NCBI GenBank assembly: GCA_031769625.1
Contig: JAUIMM010000519.1
Coordinates: forward strand, 1,855,501 to 1,919,500
Direction of reading: 5' to 3'
Length of the DNA: 64,000 nt
From: Taudactylus pleione
Lineage: Eukaryota; Chordata; Amphibia; Anura; Myobatrachidae
This document shows positions 21,278 through 32,052 of the stretch, piece after piece. The position numbers and the translations under genes were made by a program. Under the pieces are notes generated by a model. The model saw only the letters and a program-made list of their open reading frames with translations, had not been told where the DNA came from and did not search any database. The number at the start of each line of letters is the position of its first letter. Position 1 is the stretch's first letter.

Positions 21278-22012
21278 ATCTGTACTAGGGGTGTGCACCG
21301 GCCACTTTTCGTGTTTTGTGTTTTGGTTTTGGATCTGGATCTTTCTTCGTGTTTTGGATCTGGATTGGTTTTGCCAAAACCACCCTGCCGTGTTTTGGGT
21401 TCTGGGTTTTGTGTTTTGGATCTGTATCTTTTTTAAAAAAAGCATAAAAACAGCTAAAATCACAGAATTTATGTGTTTTTCTGCTCCTATGCTATTATTA
21501 ACCTCAATAACCTTAATTTCCACTCATTTCCAGTCTATTCTGAACACCTCACACCTCCCAATAGTGTTTTTATATCCAAAAGGTTGCACCGAGGTAGCTG
21601 GATGACTATGCTAAGAGATACGAGTGGGCGGCACAAACACGTGGTCCATCTAGGAGTAATACTGCAGTGGCAGACAGGATGGCAGTTTGAAAAACTAGGC
21701 CCCAAAAAACAGTACATAATTCAAAGAAAAAAAAGAGGTGCAAGATGGAATTGTCCTTGGGCCCTCCCACCCACCCTTATGTTGTATAAACAGGACATGC
21801 ACACTTTAACAAACCAAACATTTCAGCGCCAGGATCTGCCACACGACTGTGGCTGAAATGATTGGTTCGTTTGGGTCCCCACAAAACAAGCTGGCAATTA
21901 ATCTGTCCCTGCACAAACTGGCTCTACGGAGGCAAGATGTCGTCCTCATCCTCCTCATCCACCGATTCCTCACCCTCTTCAGTGTTGTGTACATCCTCAT
22001 CCTCACAGAGTT

Positions 22013-22315
22013 TTAATTCGTCCCCGCTGGAATCCACAACCACAGGTCCCTCTGTACGTTCTGGAGGCTGGTCTCCCTGGAAGAGTTGATAATTAATTTT
22101 ATGAACATCATCTTCTCCACATTTTGTGGAAGCAACCTCCTACGCCTTTCGCTGACAAGGTTCCCAGCTGCACTAAACACTCTTTCGGAGTACACACTGG
22201 AGGGGGGGCAACTCAGGTAAAATAGAGCCAGTTTGTACAGGGACTTCCAAATTGCTTCTTTTTCCTGCCAGTACAGGTACGGACTGTCTGACATGCCTAC
22301 TTGGATGCTGTCATG
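22013..22315 (-). pseudogene. hAT transposase C-terminal domain remnant, copy 2
   Basis: The minus-strand translation includes YWQEKEAIWKSLYKLALFYL, SSVYSERVFSAAGN and RRRRLLPQNVEKMMF, then a C-terminal tail ending with RDLWLWIPAGTN. This is the hATC dimerisation domain, nearly identical to 27-257. Residues before about 22,315 come from the repeat array. Downstream on the same strand (about 21,930-22,010) an Asp/Glu-coding stretch could be the original acidic C-terminal tail. Confidence 0.85.
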
Positions 22316-22320
22316 ATGTA

Positions 22321-23412
22321 ATCCTTTAACAGACAGACGCACGCTTGTCGCTGCTGCTTTAAGGATGCAGGTGCGGCTACAGCCCACACATTTCACAAAG
22401 ACAGAAAAAAAATTTTTTTTTTATTGTTTGTGGAGCGCACTTTGAGGGTTACACCACCCTTTAACAGACAGACGCACGCTTGTCACTGCTGCTTTGAGGA
22501 TGCAAGTGCGGCTACAGCCCACACAATTCACAAAGACAGAAAAAAAAGAAGAATTTTTTTATTGTTTGTGGAGCACACTTTGAGGGTGTCACCACCCTTT
22601 AACAGACAGATGCACGCTTGTCGCTGCTGCTTTAAGGATGCAGGTGCGGCTGCAGCCCACACATTTCACAAAGACAGAAAAAAAAAGAAGAATATTTTTA
22701 TTGTTTGTGGAGCGCACTTTTAGGGTTACACCACCCTTTAACAGACAGACGCACGCTTGTCGCTGCTGCTTTGAAGACAGTATCATATGCAGTGACAGTA
22801 GACTTGTCCGAAATTGTTGGCACATCCTTCAGTCCGGACCAGATGTCCAAACCGGCCCTTGACTTATGACACAGGCGCACGCTTGGCGCTGCTACTGTGT
22901 TGATGCACGTGCGGCTACATCGCACACAAGTCACAAACACATAAAAAAATAGTTTTTTATTTTTTGGAGCACTTTGAGGGTTACACCACCCTTTAACAGA
23001 CAGACGCACGCTTGTCGCTGCTGCTTTGAGGATGGAGGTGCGGCTACAGCCCACACAATTCACAAAGACAGAAAAAAAAAGAAGAATTTTTTTATTGTTT
23101 GTGGAGCGCACTTTGAGGGTTACACCACCCTTTAACAGACAGACGTACGCTTGTCGCTGCTGCTTTGAGGACAGTATCATATGCAGTGACAGTAGACTTG
23201 CCAGAAATTGTTGGCACGTCCTTCAGTCCGAACCAGATGTCCAAACCGGCCCTTGACTTATGACACAGGCGCACGCTTGGCGCTGCTACTGTGTTGATGC
23301 ACATGTGGCTACATCGCACACAAGTCACAAACACATAAAAAAAATAGTTTTTTATTTTTTGGAGCACTTTGAGGGTTACACCACCCTTTAACAGACAGAC
23401 GCACGCTTGTCG
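22321..23412. repeat. 137-140 bp tandem array with a 396-bp higher-order unit, hAT copy 2
   Basis: The GACGCACGCTTGTCGCTGCT motif recurs roughly every 137-140 bp. Part of the array is organised as a longer unit containing GACAGTATCATATGCAGTGAC, present at about 22,777 and 23,173, an offset of about 396 bp. This higher-order organisation is not seen in copy 1. Confidence 0.88.
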
Positions 23413-23419
23413 CTGCTGC

Positions 23420-23640
23420 TTTGAGGATGCAGGTGGAATCTAGACGGGATTTGGAACCGGGACACACTACCTCCATCAATTGTCTAAATCCCACTGCACT
23501 AATGGCGGATACCGGACGCACGTCTAACACCAACATAGCAGTCAAGGCCTCAGTTATACGTTTGGCTTCAGGATGACTGCTGTCGTACTTCATCCTCATC
23601 GCTAGGGACTGTTGGAGGGTCAATTGTTTAGTAAAAGTAG
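23420..23640 (-). pseudogene. hAT transposase N-proximal remnant, copy 2
   Basis: The frame MTLQQSLAMRMKYDSSHPEA, then KRITEALTAMLVLDVRPVSA and FRQLMEVVCP, matches the piece at 716-1048 with few substitutions. The upstream residues present in copy 1 are shortened here, and the frame runs into the repeat array downstream, so no catalytic domain is present. Confidence 0.8.
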
Positions 23641-23772
23641 TGGTGTTCCTAATTCCTCTCAGATCCGAGTCAGGCGGGAAAAGTCGAGCCTGACTCGGAT
23701 TGGCCTCAGATCGGGGGGGCTCGGGGGGGTTCGGATTTCAGAAATCCGAATCCGCTCACCCCTAATCTGTAC

Positions 23773-24186
23773 CCTCCCTGGTAACTGTTACACCATGTGA
23801 ATCCTGGGAATCACTGTAGAGGCTAATGCCCAGCAATAGATGTCTGTAATGATAAGTCCAATGATTCCAATGATTCCATAGCAGTGTTAATAGGGACCTT
23901 GCCCTGTGATGAAGCAACAAAAACAGGATAGTACAGGAACTGATGCTAGTACGGTGCAGGAACTCCATCTGCTTGCATTATTTTTTGCGGACACCTTTAT
24001 TGAGGGCTGGTGAAGCATCTGCATAGGAGCTGCCAAAGCAGCTCCTATTCACCCTTCTCCTCATGCTTATTAAAAACAAAATACCCATAAAGTAATTGTA
24101 ACTGCTCTCTAATGAAAAACTATCAAAAGGAAACTGTAAAAAAAGAAACCACCACCACCAAAAAAATAACTCAATCACCTTAAGCG
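23773..24186. other. No gene recognised
   Basis: No coding, RNA or repeat feature supported. Confidence 0.4.
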
Positions 24187-24298
24187 AGAGGTTCCTAAAC
24201 ATGGTCCTCAGGGCTTCCCAATAGTTCAGGTTCTAGAGATATCTATGGTTAAAGCCTGAACTGTTGGGGAGCCTTGAGGACCATGTTTGGGAACCTCT
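24187..24298. mobile_element. hAT-type foldback MITE, GAGGTTCC(C/T)AAACATGG family (short copy)
   Basis: The arms GAGGTTCCTAAACATGGTCC and GGACCATGTTTGGGAACCTC form an almost perfect palindrome with a loop of about 20 bp. Flanks share CCTTAA. It belongs to the same family as 14,685-14,869 and 40,148-40,326 but lacks the middle part. Confidence 0.75.
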
Positions 24299-24388
24299 TC
24301 CTTAAAACCTACCTCACAACATTTATAAATGTGAATTTAGGGCTAAATAGTTCTTTCCCACCCAAATGGAATTTTGGGTAGTAATCAG

Positions 24389-24648
24389 CAGGGCCGTAGC
24401 TAGGGTAGCACAGGGCACCACAGATCAGGGGGCACTGTTTGGGCCTGTCAAATTTCGGTTTATTATCATTCTCACTTGTAGCTTCCTCTTATTTCATTCC
24501 CAGCATCTCCTGGCCTTCCCTATCTCTTCCCTGGCCCTTCCCCATGAAGCCATGGCCCTTTTTTGGGAGCATTATGCCCCTTTGAAAAATGAGGGGGCGC
24601 CAATGCTCTTTCTGGCACAGGGCACCAAAAAGTCTAGTTACGGCTCTG
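24389..24648. mobile_element. hAT-type MITE, CAGGGCCGTAGCTAGGG family
   Basis: The ends CAGGGCCGTAGCTAGGG and CTAGTTACGGCTCTG are inverted. The flanks are an exact 8-bp repeat GTAATCAG at 24,381-24,388 and 24,649-24,656. It contains no open frame of interest. Confidence 0.9.
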
Positions 24649-24656
24649 GTAATCAG

Positions 24657-25014
24657 TAACATATAAGTTATCCAAAATGTGTAAAAGAAATGTAGAGAGG
24701 TTGTCACACTGGTCTCAGTGAGTAAAGTACTTTATGATACTGAATCAGCCAAGACATGTGCACCACAGAGCAAATCATCAAGGTAACGCAATTAGACTGT
24801 GTGGCTACATCATGCAGTGACTTTGCGAATGTCCCTATTAGATTTTGGCTGCTGGAGAGACATCATTACTATGCAGCGCCAGTTATCGCCCCAAATGCAT
24901 TGCTGGAATAGCGCTTCAATGGTAAGAGTATCCTGACAAGACAGCATGATTACCAAGGTCAGTTTAGGAAACAAAGTCGTATTTATAAGATTGGCTCACC
25001 CCAGGTAAGAGGAT
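24657..25014. other. No gene recognised
   Basis: Short interval with no supported feature. Confidence 0.4.
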
Positions 25015-25191
25015 AGGGGTATATTTACTAAGGTGCAGGTTTTCAGAAGTGGAGATGTTGCCCATAGCAACCAATCAGATTCTACTTATCATTTATTTAG
25101 CACCTTATATAAGATAGTAGCTAGAATCTGATTGGTTGCTATGGGCAACATCTCCACTTCTAAAAACCCGCACTTTAGTAATTATACCCCT
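25015..25191. mobile_element. Foldback MITE with CAACCAATCAGA core (copy 2, best preserved)
   Basis: GGGGTATATTTACTAAGGTG is inverted as TTAGTAATTATACCCC. The arms continue as AAGTGGAGATGTTGCCCATA and GCAACCAATCAGATTCTA, both matched in reverse on the right. The spacer is about 40 bp. Confidence 0.88.
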
Positions 25192-25258
25192 CAGAGACAA
25201 CTCCATCCCTGCAGGTCTCTTATTATACAGTAGATTATGGTGAGTCTTTACTCACTGA

Positions 25259-25716
25259 GGGCCTGATTCAGAGTTGTACGCTATCACACAGCCATCGCAT
25301 CTTTGTACGTAGTGGCTGTGTTATAATCTGCTATTGGCGCAGGAGGCGTCTTGTGGAAATAGACACCTCCTGCCAGCTTTTTTGATCCGCTGCTGCGTCC
25401 GAGGATGCAGTCATGGGATCACTTGTGTGAATGGTTATCTGAGTAACCCTCAGGTTACTCAGGATGGCCATGAATTTCCTGCAGCGGGGCCAGTGAAGCT
25501 GCGTCGGAAGATACAGACCTTAATCTTGGCACGCCCAGAAAACCGGGTCATCGCTCTCCCATTTGCTGGGACGCTGGCCATCGTTGCCCCTTCCCTGTCC
25601 CCAAATGTCAATAATCATGCTGCGGCTTGGGGGCACTGCATGCGATTTCGCAGAATGCCCATCACCAGAGATGTATGTAATCCATCAGGTTTTGCGCACA
25701 TTTCTGAATCAGGCCC
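25259..25716. mobile_element. PIF-like GGGCCTGATTCAG MITE, diverged copy
   Basis: The left end GGGCCTGATTCAGAGTTG and right end CTGAATCAGGCCC are inverted. The flanks are TGA and TAA, so the target duplication is imperfect. Interior hairpins are partly eroded. Confidence 0.7.
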
Positions 25717-25978
25717 TAAATGCCCAATTAAATTATGGTATTCTTTTTATTTAATAGAAAGCAGTCAACAGTAGTACGTCCACCCAAAGTTGATTAGTCA
25801 ATAGAGACCCATGGAGCCAAGTATCTCTCGCGGGTTTGATATATACAATAGAACATCATTGGAGCAAGATATTTTTTTTAAGTCAACAATTTCCGGGAAG
25901 GAATGGTGCATTACTAGAATAAATCAGAAAGAGACAATATTTATAAAAGGAGCTGCTTTTATTATTCTATTGGAATAG

Positions 25979-26400
25979 TAATTATTATTATATTTAATTT
26001 ATATGGCACCACAAGGGTTGCACAACGCCTAACAATGTACGTAAATAATTGAGCAGAACAAGAGAACAGTGACTTACAGTACAAGACAATGCAGGACAAG
26101 TACATGGTATATAAACATTGCTGACACAGCGATCATAAACCTCAAATAAGTAGCGCAGTGGCAGAAGACAAGGGTTAGGTGTCGTAATAGTAAGGGAAGG
26201 AAAAGCACATGGGGAAGAGGGCCCTGCTCGTGAGAGCTTACATTCTAAAGGGAAGGGGTAGACAGGCAGGGGTGACACAGATGGGGTAGATAGTGAGTAT
26301 GAGACAGAGAGTTAGAATGATAGATGGAATACTTTGATGAATAAGTGGGTCTTAATAGCCCATTTTAAGTTTTGAAGAGAGGTGGAGATAGTGACAGATA
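25979..26400 (-). mobile_element. 5'-truncated L2-clade LINE copy
   Basis: The sequence from TTATTATATTTAATTTATAT through GGCACCACAAGGGTTGC, GAGAGCTTACATTCTAAAGG and AAGTGGGTCTTAATAGCCC follows the 3' end of the intact L2 (10,021-10,450) collinearly. The last codons on the minus strand read LQNLKWAIKTHLFIKVF, compared with [17 protein letters not shown] in the intact element. Only the C-terminal tail and 3' UTR remain. Confidence 0.88.
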
Positions 26401-27542
26401 TTATATATGACAGAGTCATAGAGATAATTATAGTAGAACAGACTTTTGTAGACATTTCAATGTATTCAGTAACAGCAACTAACCAAGAAAATATTACAAT
26501 GAGAAAGTTATGCACAGAACTTCAGGTGAATGTACGTTTTTCTAAATAAACCCACCTCAATCATAACCTTTAATTGGGATTCTTTTATAAGTAGGAAGTG
26601 CTATTTATCCTCCCTCACTGAACGGCCTAGTAAAGTGTATCGATACTCAATGTGCTGGCCGTTCTTACATTGAATGCCACCATATTGGGCTCGCCAGTAA
26701 CAACAATGCCATTGTGCAACAACGCTGTGCTCTGAATACAGGTAGAAACTCCTCATGAAAGCTATCATTATACCTAAAATAAGTGTCTTTATGTAAATTG
26801 TTCTCTCACATTAGGAAATGCAGTACACAATAGGTATTGCTTATCAACACATCAAAAGAACGGCAATGTGGAGACCCTGCTGATAACTGACCCCCATTCA
26901 TTCACCTGTGCCGAAGCTGAGGTATTTTTAGCTGTACATTAGCATCTCTTCCCACTGTGTGGGAGACGGGGTTAATGAGAAGGACCTAGCAGCGCATTAA
27001 TTAAAATTATTTTAACCCTTATTTTAAAAAAGTCATTCACTCTCAATGCTGGGTTTATCCTGGGCGACTAGTATTGTGATCAGAATCCTGATTTAAAAAG
27101 ATTTTTTAAACACCAAGAGGAAATATAAAATGGTATTTGCATGTTGAGCAAAGCTGATTCAAATGGGGCAGGTTACAGAAATGTAAAAACTTTTTTTCTT
27201 CACCTAGTACAAGTAAATTATTTACCTCACAGTAAGTTTTTTCAGGCATTGACTGGTGAAGGCAACCCCACAAGTTTGTATGGGAAAGTCTATTTAAGAA
27301 GTAGAAAGTGATAACGGGACAAAAATTATTTGTTTCTACTAGAATAATGCTTTAAAATATCCCCTCCCACATTAGTGGAACTGAAACTCAAAATAGTATT
27401 CATTGAGGAAAGCCAGATAACCTGTTGACATCATGATTTAGGAATTTCCCAATAATGTATCTCCCCTGCCACTAAAATTATTACATTCAGTGTTTACTGT
27501 ATTTAATGGAGGCTTACACATAAGCTGCTACTAGATTCAATA
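26401..27542. other. No gene recognised
   Basis: About 1.1 kb of AT-rich sequence without a domain, tandem repeat or terminal inverted repeat that I could support. Confidence 0.45.
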
Positions 27543-27981
27543 TCAATGTACTAAGCATCGCATCCGTGATACCGTACATCCAGCCACTTATCAGGTATAT
27601 AATAGCGTTAATTACGCCAGTATGTACTTAGAAAAAGCGATTAAAATCGCAAAGGACCGCTCTCACGATAAGAGCAGTCCATTGCGATAGGTAGAAGCTA
27701 AGACTTCCTCTATTTTTTACCCAGAAGTACCTCTGCGCATTTGCAGAACACCGCGCGTCACCGAGGAAACTGGGAGGGATCTGACTGGATCCCTCTCAGA
27801 AGAAACTCGATAAGTAGCCGATAGACATCTATTGGTTAACTCCATCTGAAGATGGCGTTACCCACCAGGTCCAAGCTCCAGAATGTATGACATGCCAGAG
27901 CTTGGTAAATATGGAAATGCGACCAAAAGTCAGAAAATGCAATTTTTAGATTTTTGGCTGAATTTTCATGCTTAGTACATC
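27543..27981. mobile_element. MITE with ATGTACTAAGCAT ends
   Basis: ATGTACTAAGCATCGCATCC at the left is inverted at the right, where the plus strand reads TCATGCTTAGTACATCCCG. Internal hairpins include CGGTCCTTT/GATTTTAATCGC arms near 27,635-27,700. Its GATGGCGTTACCCACC segment resembles the element at 37,861. Confidence 0.6.
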
Positions 27982-28007
27982 CCGTCCTTAAGGTGCGTAC
28001 ACACGAA

Positions 28008-28125
28008 ACAATTTTTAACAATATTGCCGGTAACTACACATCGTTGCTACAATTTTGTTTAATCGTCTAGTGTGTACTGACAAAATTGCTGGGTACAAAC
28101 ATCGTTTAGTGTGTACCCAGCAGTG
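28008..28125. mobile_element. GGTACACAC-type MITE fragment
   Basis: TTAAGGTGCGTACACACGAA at the left and AGTGTGTACCCAGCAG at the right belong to the recurrent frog-like GGGTACACAC family, also seen at 33,499, 35,685 and 37,424. Inverted arms are visible as CTAGTGTGTACTG and TTTAGTGTGTACCC. Confidence 0.5.
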
Positions 28126-28139
28126 TTCATGAACATGGA

Positions 28140-29502
28140 AATTCCATTAGATTCTGCCCTCCTGCAATTGTAAAAAATGAAAATAAAATATAACATGTAA
28201 AGTAATTAAAATCTACAAAAAAAAATGTAATAAAAAGTTTTTTTAACAAATAAACAATTAACAAAAAAGTTCCTTCCATGCCAAACCCACTAGTCTTTGT
28301 GCTGGACTTTTCATGTGTGTTACAGAATGACTATAACCCTACTCCTCCCCAAGTTTCTGAAATTATGTGAAACTAGCAATGAGAAGAATGCTAAATAATT
28401 ATGTTTTTCTTTTTACAAAGCCGCGGCGGTGATAATATGCAAATGCTAGTACCTGACTACCTGTTGTGTACTAGCGTGCGCCGGAATATGCACGCCCTGA
28501 GAAGCGCACTCTCAGTGCCCATGCACACTGCAACACCGACGGTGGTGCTGGACAATCCACCATCGGTGCAACATCACGTGCACCACCGACACCTGCACCA
28601 GCCCTGTGGCAGGTGCAGTGTTCCCGCCTGAACATGGCCTCTGTGGCTGCGGCTCTGCGTATGAGAACGCAGCAGCTTTCCCTGACACACCCCCGACACT
28701 CCCATAAAACGCCCAGGCAACAAAGTTTTTTTAAGTTCTTTTCAGGCCAACTCCAAGTCACCACCCAGGAATGTATATGATTTTCCCTCACTAGTTCTGA
28801 TACCAGCGTTCCCGTACACAACAGCGCATTTGTGTACACACTCAGGGTAACGCATGCACCGTAGGGGTTGTCAGAGTATTTTGCGCATGCGCAGTGACAA
28901 ATAATCGCCCAACCACGTGAAGATCAGCATTGTGCGCACTTACCGTGCACCTCTGAGTCAGGCCCTTGAGCCTTTTGACCTCAGAGGTGGTGGAAAAACA
29001 ACGGTCTTGTCAGAGAGAAATACACTGGGGCCTTCAGGAAAGCAAGGAAGCACTCCCTGAAATCTCCACCTAGTTATCTTATCTAAATAATCTCATCCTG
29101 CAACACTAAATCATAGTGATATACAAGTATATGCAATTATGCACTAATGTGTGCTCTAGAATGCAAATAAATCTCCCAGCAGTCAGTGCAGGTGTTTGCA
29201 GCCTCCATCTTGTTCTGTACATCCAGGCGCTTCCTTGTACAATTGCGGAAAACTACGTGCATCATGAAGATTTAAGGTGCCCACATTCCACTGCACCCGC
29301 TATACCCAACACATTTCCTGTGTGCCCCAATTGAGGAATAACAAAGAGCATTTTTTGCTGTGGCAGGGAATCTCTTACAGGGAAACTTTGCTGTGGCAGG
29401 GAAACTCGCAGGGATGTCTTTACCCAAAGATAGAACCACAAAGCAGTTTATTCACCTTTACTGTCTTGCACAAAACACAAAACATTAAGAAATATTTTGA
29501 AG
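28140..29502. other. No gene recognised; hairpin-rich MITE remnants at 28,420-28,975
   Basis: Hairpin-like segments such as CACCGACGGTGGTG and CTGCACCAGCCCTGTGGCAGGTGCAG, and the end-like CTGAGTCAGGCCC at about 28,954-28,966, suggest a decayed GGGCCTGA-type MITE whose left terminus is not recognisable. A direct repeat TTTGCTGTGGCAGGGAA occurs near 29,355 and 29,387. No coding region is supported. Confidence 0.45.
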
Positions 29503-30183
29503 TAAAGCCGCGTATCCACTAGGCGATTAAAATGAGTGATTGAACGATAACAACATCGTTATCGTTCAATCGCTCATTAATCGTTCACAAATTGGGCATT
29601 AAAATGTCAAAAACGACCAGCAGGGCACGCTCCCGCTGGTCGTTTTCGACATCAATCATCGCCTGAACATGCTGGTCGATCTGCCGATAACGACAGATTG
29701 ACCATGTTCGAGGATGAGGGAGGGTGCCTGCACTGAACGACATATCATTCAGTGTAAGCACTGCAGGTGGTAGAGGAACGACTGCATACCTCCCAACTGT
29801 ACCGCTTCCAGTGGGACAGTCCCATTTTTCTGGGACTGTCCCGCTGCCCCACCCGCGGGCCGCAGTGTTCCGCAGTGGACATAGCAGAGCAGCGGGTGTG
29901 CAGGAGGAGAACAGATGGCGTGCATGTGCGCATGGCATCTGTTCACTTGTGTACGGCCTGCCCATCATCTCGGAGAGTGCTGGGTATGCCCCCAAAGTGA
30001 CATAAACGGGGGAAGCCGCGAAGCTCCGCCCCATTTTCCATAGACCACACCCCTTTTTACTCAAGTCACTCCCCCTTTTCATCCCTTCTTCATGAGTTTA
30101 AATGTTGGGAGGTATGCGACTGTATGATTACAATGTTGTAATCGTGCTGTCGTTCCACTATCCGCAAGTGGATACGCACTTTA
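29503..30183. mobile_element. MITE with TAAAG..CGCGTATCCACT ends, interrupted
   Basis: TAAAGCCGCGTATCCACTAG is inverted at the right end as AGTGGATACGCACTTTA. Internal hairpins include GATAACAACATCGTTATC and CGACCAGC.GG arms. It is split by the CATACCTCCCAAC element at 29,785-30,116, whose CGACTG duplication belongs to this host MITE. Confidence 0.75.
29785..30116. mobile_element. CATACCTCCCAAC foldback-family MITE, nested, 6-bp target duplication
   Basis: CATACCTCCCAACTGTACC at the left is inverted as AATGTTGGGAGGTATG at the right. Flanks are CGACTG at 29,779-29,784 and CGACTG at 30,117-30,122. Internal hairpins include GTGGGACAGTCCCAT and TGGGACTGTCCCG. A related internal part recurs near 60,695 and 58,190. 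Confidence 0.87.
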
Positions 30184-30202
30184 AGTGTTAATTTAAAACA
30201 AA

Positions 30203-30800
30203 GGGCCTGATTCAGAGCCGCTCGTAAGCGGACGCTCGTTCGTTCTGAGCGATGTTTGCCCAACTGCGCATGCGTACGGATCGTAATACGCATGCGCGAA
30301 CCAGTCAGTGTGGCCGAAAATCGTTTGTTCGCTAAATAGCGAATGCCTGCTATTTTGAGTGACATGAGGAGGCGTATGTGGGTGGTAACAGGGGAAGGTG
30401 CTTGAAAACGGGGAGTGGAGATCAGAACGCAGGCGTTCTTAAAGGTCAAAACGGGCGTTTTATGGGTGTGCATAATTAATACAGCAGCGTCATTGACCAC
30501 GTCACTGGATTATTTTATAGTCAGAACTGCTCGCAAGATTGTGGTAGGAAAAACCAACCACAAGAATAGCGAGCAGTTCATACGCTGGTCGATGTACTCA
30601 ATTAATCTAATAAATAGCGGAAATGACATAGGATGCGAACGGCCAGGGGGCGTAGTTATCCAAAAAATGACCGCAAGAATTGTTCGCTCGTTTAGACATG
30701 GAGGCGTGAACAGACCGCAAAGAGCGAACGGTTCATTTGAATAGCCACCCCCTTTCCTGAACGACTGTCCGCAAATAGCGTCCGGCTCTGAATCAGGCCC
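30203..30800. mobile_element. PIF-like GGGCCTGATTCAG MITE, subfamily 2
   Basis: The ends GGGCCTGATTCAGAGCCG and CGGCTCTGAATCAGGCCC are inverted. Internal hairpins include GCATGCGTACGGATCGTAAT with its partner and the CTGCTCGCAAGATTGTGG arm with its GCGAGCAG return. Nearly the same sequence starts at 63,479. Target triplets do not match (AAA and AAT). Confidence 0.78.
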
Positions 30801-32052
30801 AATATCCAGTCACATAATGTCTAGAATCCCCCGTATAAGAGCACCTCCGTGCAATGTAAGTGCTAGGTAACGTCAGGATGCCATGGTTATCTAGTTGGAA
30901 AAACGCTATGTTACAGCATATCTGATCCAAATGGTTTCTTGATAAAATCATACCTGTTCTTTTCTAAATTTTCTGCTGTGTTCTGTTCTCATGCAAAATG
31001 TTATTGTTTTCTACCAACAAGATTTGTTGCTCTTACAATATTAGAAAATTGCACGTTTTTATATACAATAACTTGACTTACAAACTTTTGTATCATTAGT
31101 CACTTTAATTGTGGTTTGTAATTTTGGATAAAAATTGTATAATTATATGTTTTGGTACTTCAAATGAGTAAAATCACATCAAATAGCCCCACAAATCCAA
31201 TTTTCGATATAACAGGCTCTTTTATGCAGAGGTGCAACTTGGGATTTCTGTTTTTTCTTCCCAATTCTGTGGAATGCTGCTCTGCATTGTAAATGAAAAG
31301 ATGATTATTAAATTCTAATGTATGGTGGGATTGTGGTAGACTGGGAACATTTAGGGCCAAATTCCATGATACTAAAAAACATTTTTGGCCACAATGTAAA
31401 ATAAGGTGAACATCTACATAACATTTTGCTATTCTCTACAAGGTGCTGAGTATGTTTGTCCACAAACAGGGAGTGTACAAAAAAATACAGTTGCCAACGT
31501 AAGAGCGAACAGATAAATATTCATATGACCACAAGAGGGCACCATAGAGTGGTGCAGCATGCATCTCCTGTACAGTATATTACACTTTATGAAACTCTTT
31601 CTAGATTGACAGCTGGTTCTAAGATATCAGGATTTTCTATATTACAACTACACTTTCTAAATGTGAATTCCCTAGGATCACTGGTTTTTCTCTATTTATT
31701 TCTAAATTCAATATTATTGGCAAGACTGTATGGTTTTCTTTGAACTCACTGTATATATAACAAATAAGTGAGATTCATACTGTAATCACCCAATTCCTTC
31801 TTCTTTTATGCCAGGAAATAAAAATCTCATATTGCAGGAAAATCAGAGTGGGCCTAGAGTGTAATTAGTGGAGAAAAGCTCATTTAAAAAAAACATTCAA
31901 TGAAACAATGACCTTGTTTTACGTTTGTGTGACGTTAAATACCAAGCCTGCTACCCCCATATCTCTGACTACCTGTGACAAGAGCTGGTTCTTCTGAGGA
32001 GCCCAGTGTTTACAACTGATTGGTCCAATATTACCATGTGATCTGTGACTGT
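30801..32052. other. No gene recognised
   Basis: About 1.2 kb of AT-rich sequence with no supported domain, repeat or RNA gene. Confidence 0.45.

Larger units (their letters stand above)
21286..23764 (-). mobile_element. Complete non-autonomous hAT transposon, copy 2
   Basis: The element begins TAGGGGTGTGCACCGG and ends GCTCACCCCTA. It is flanked by a perfect 8-bp duplication ATCTGTAC at 21,278-21,285 and 23,765-23,772, which fixes both boundaries and the superfamily. Length is 2479 bp. The left subterminal region is rich in GTGTTTTGG.TTTGGATCTGG motifs. Transposase remnants are on the minus strand (about 23,420-23,640 and 22,013-22,315) with tandem repeats between them. It is a younger-looking and shorter sister of the element at 1-3079. 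Confidence 0.95.
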
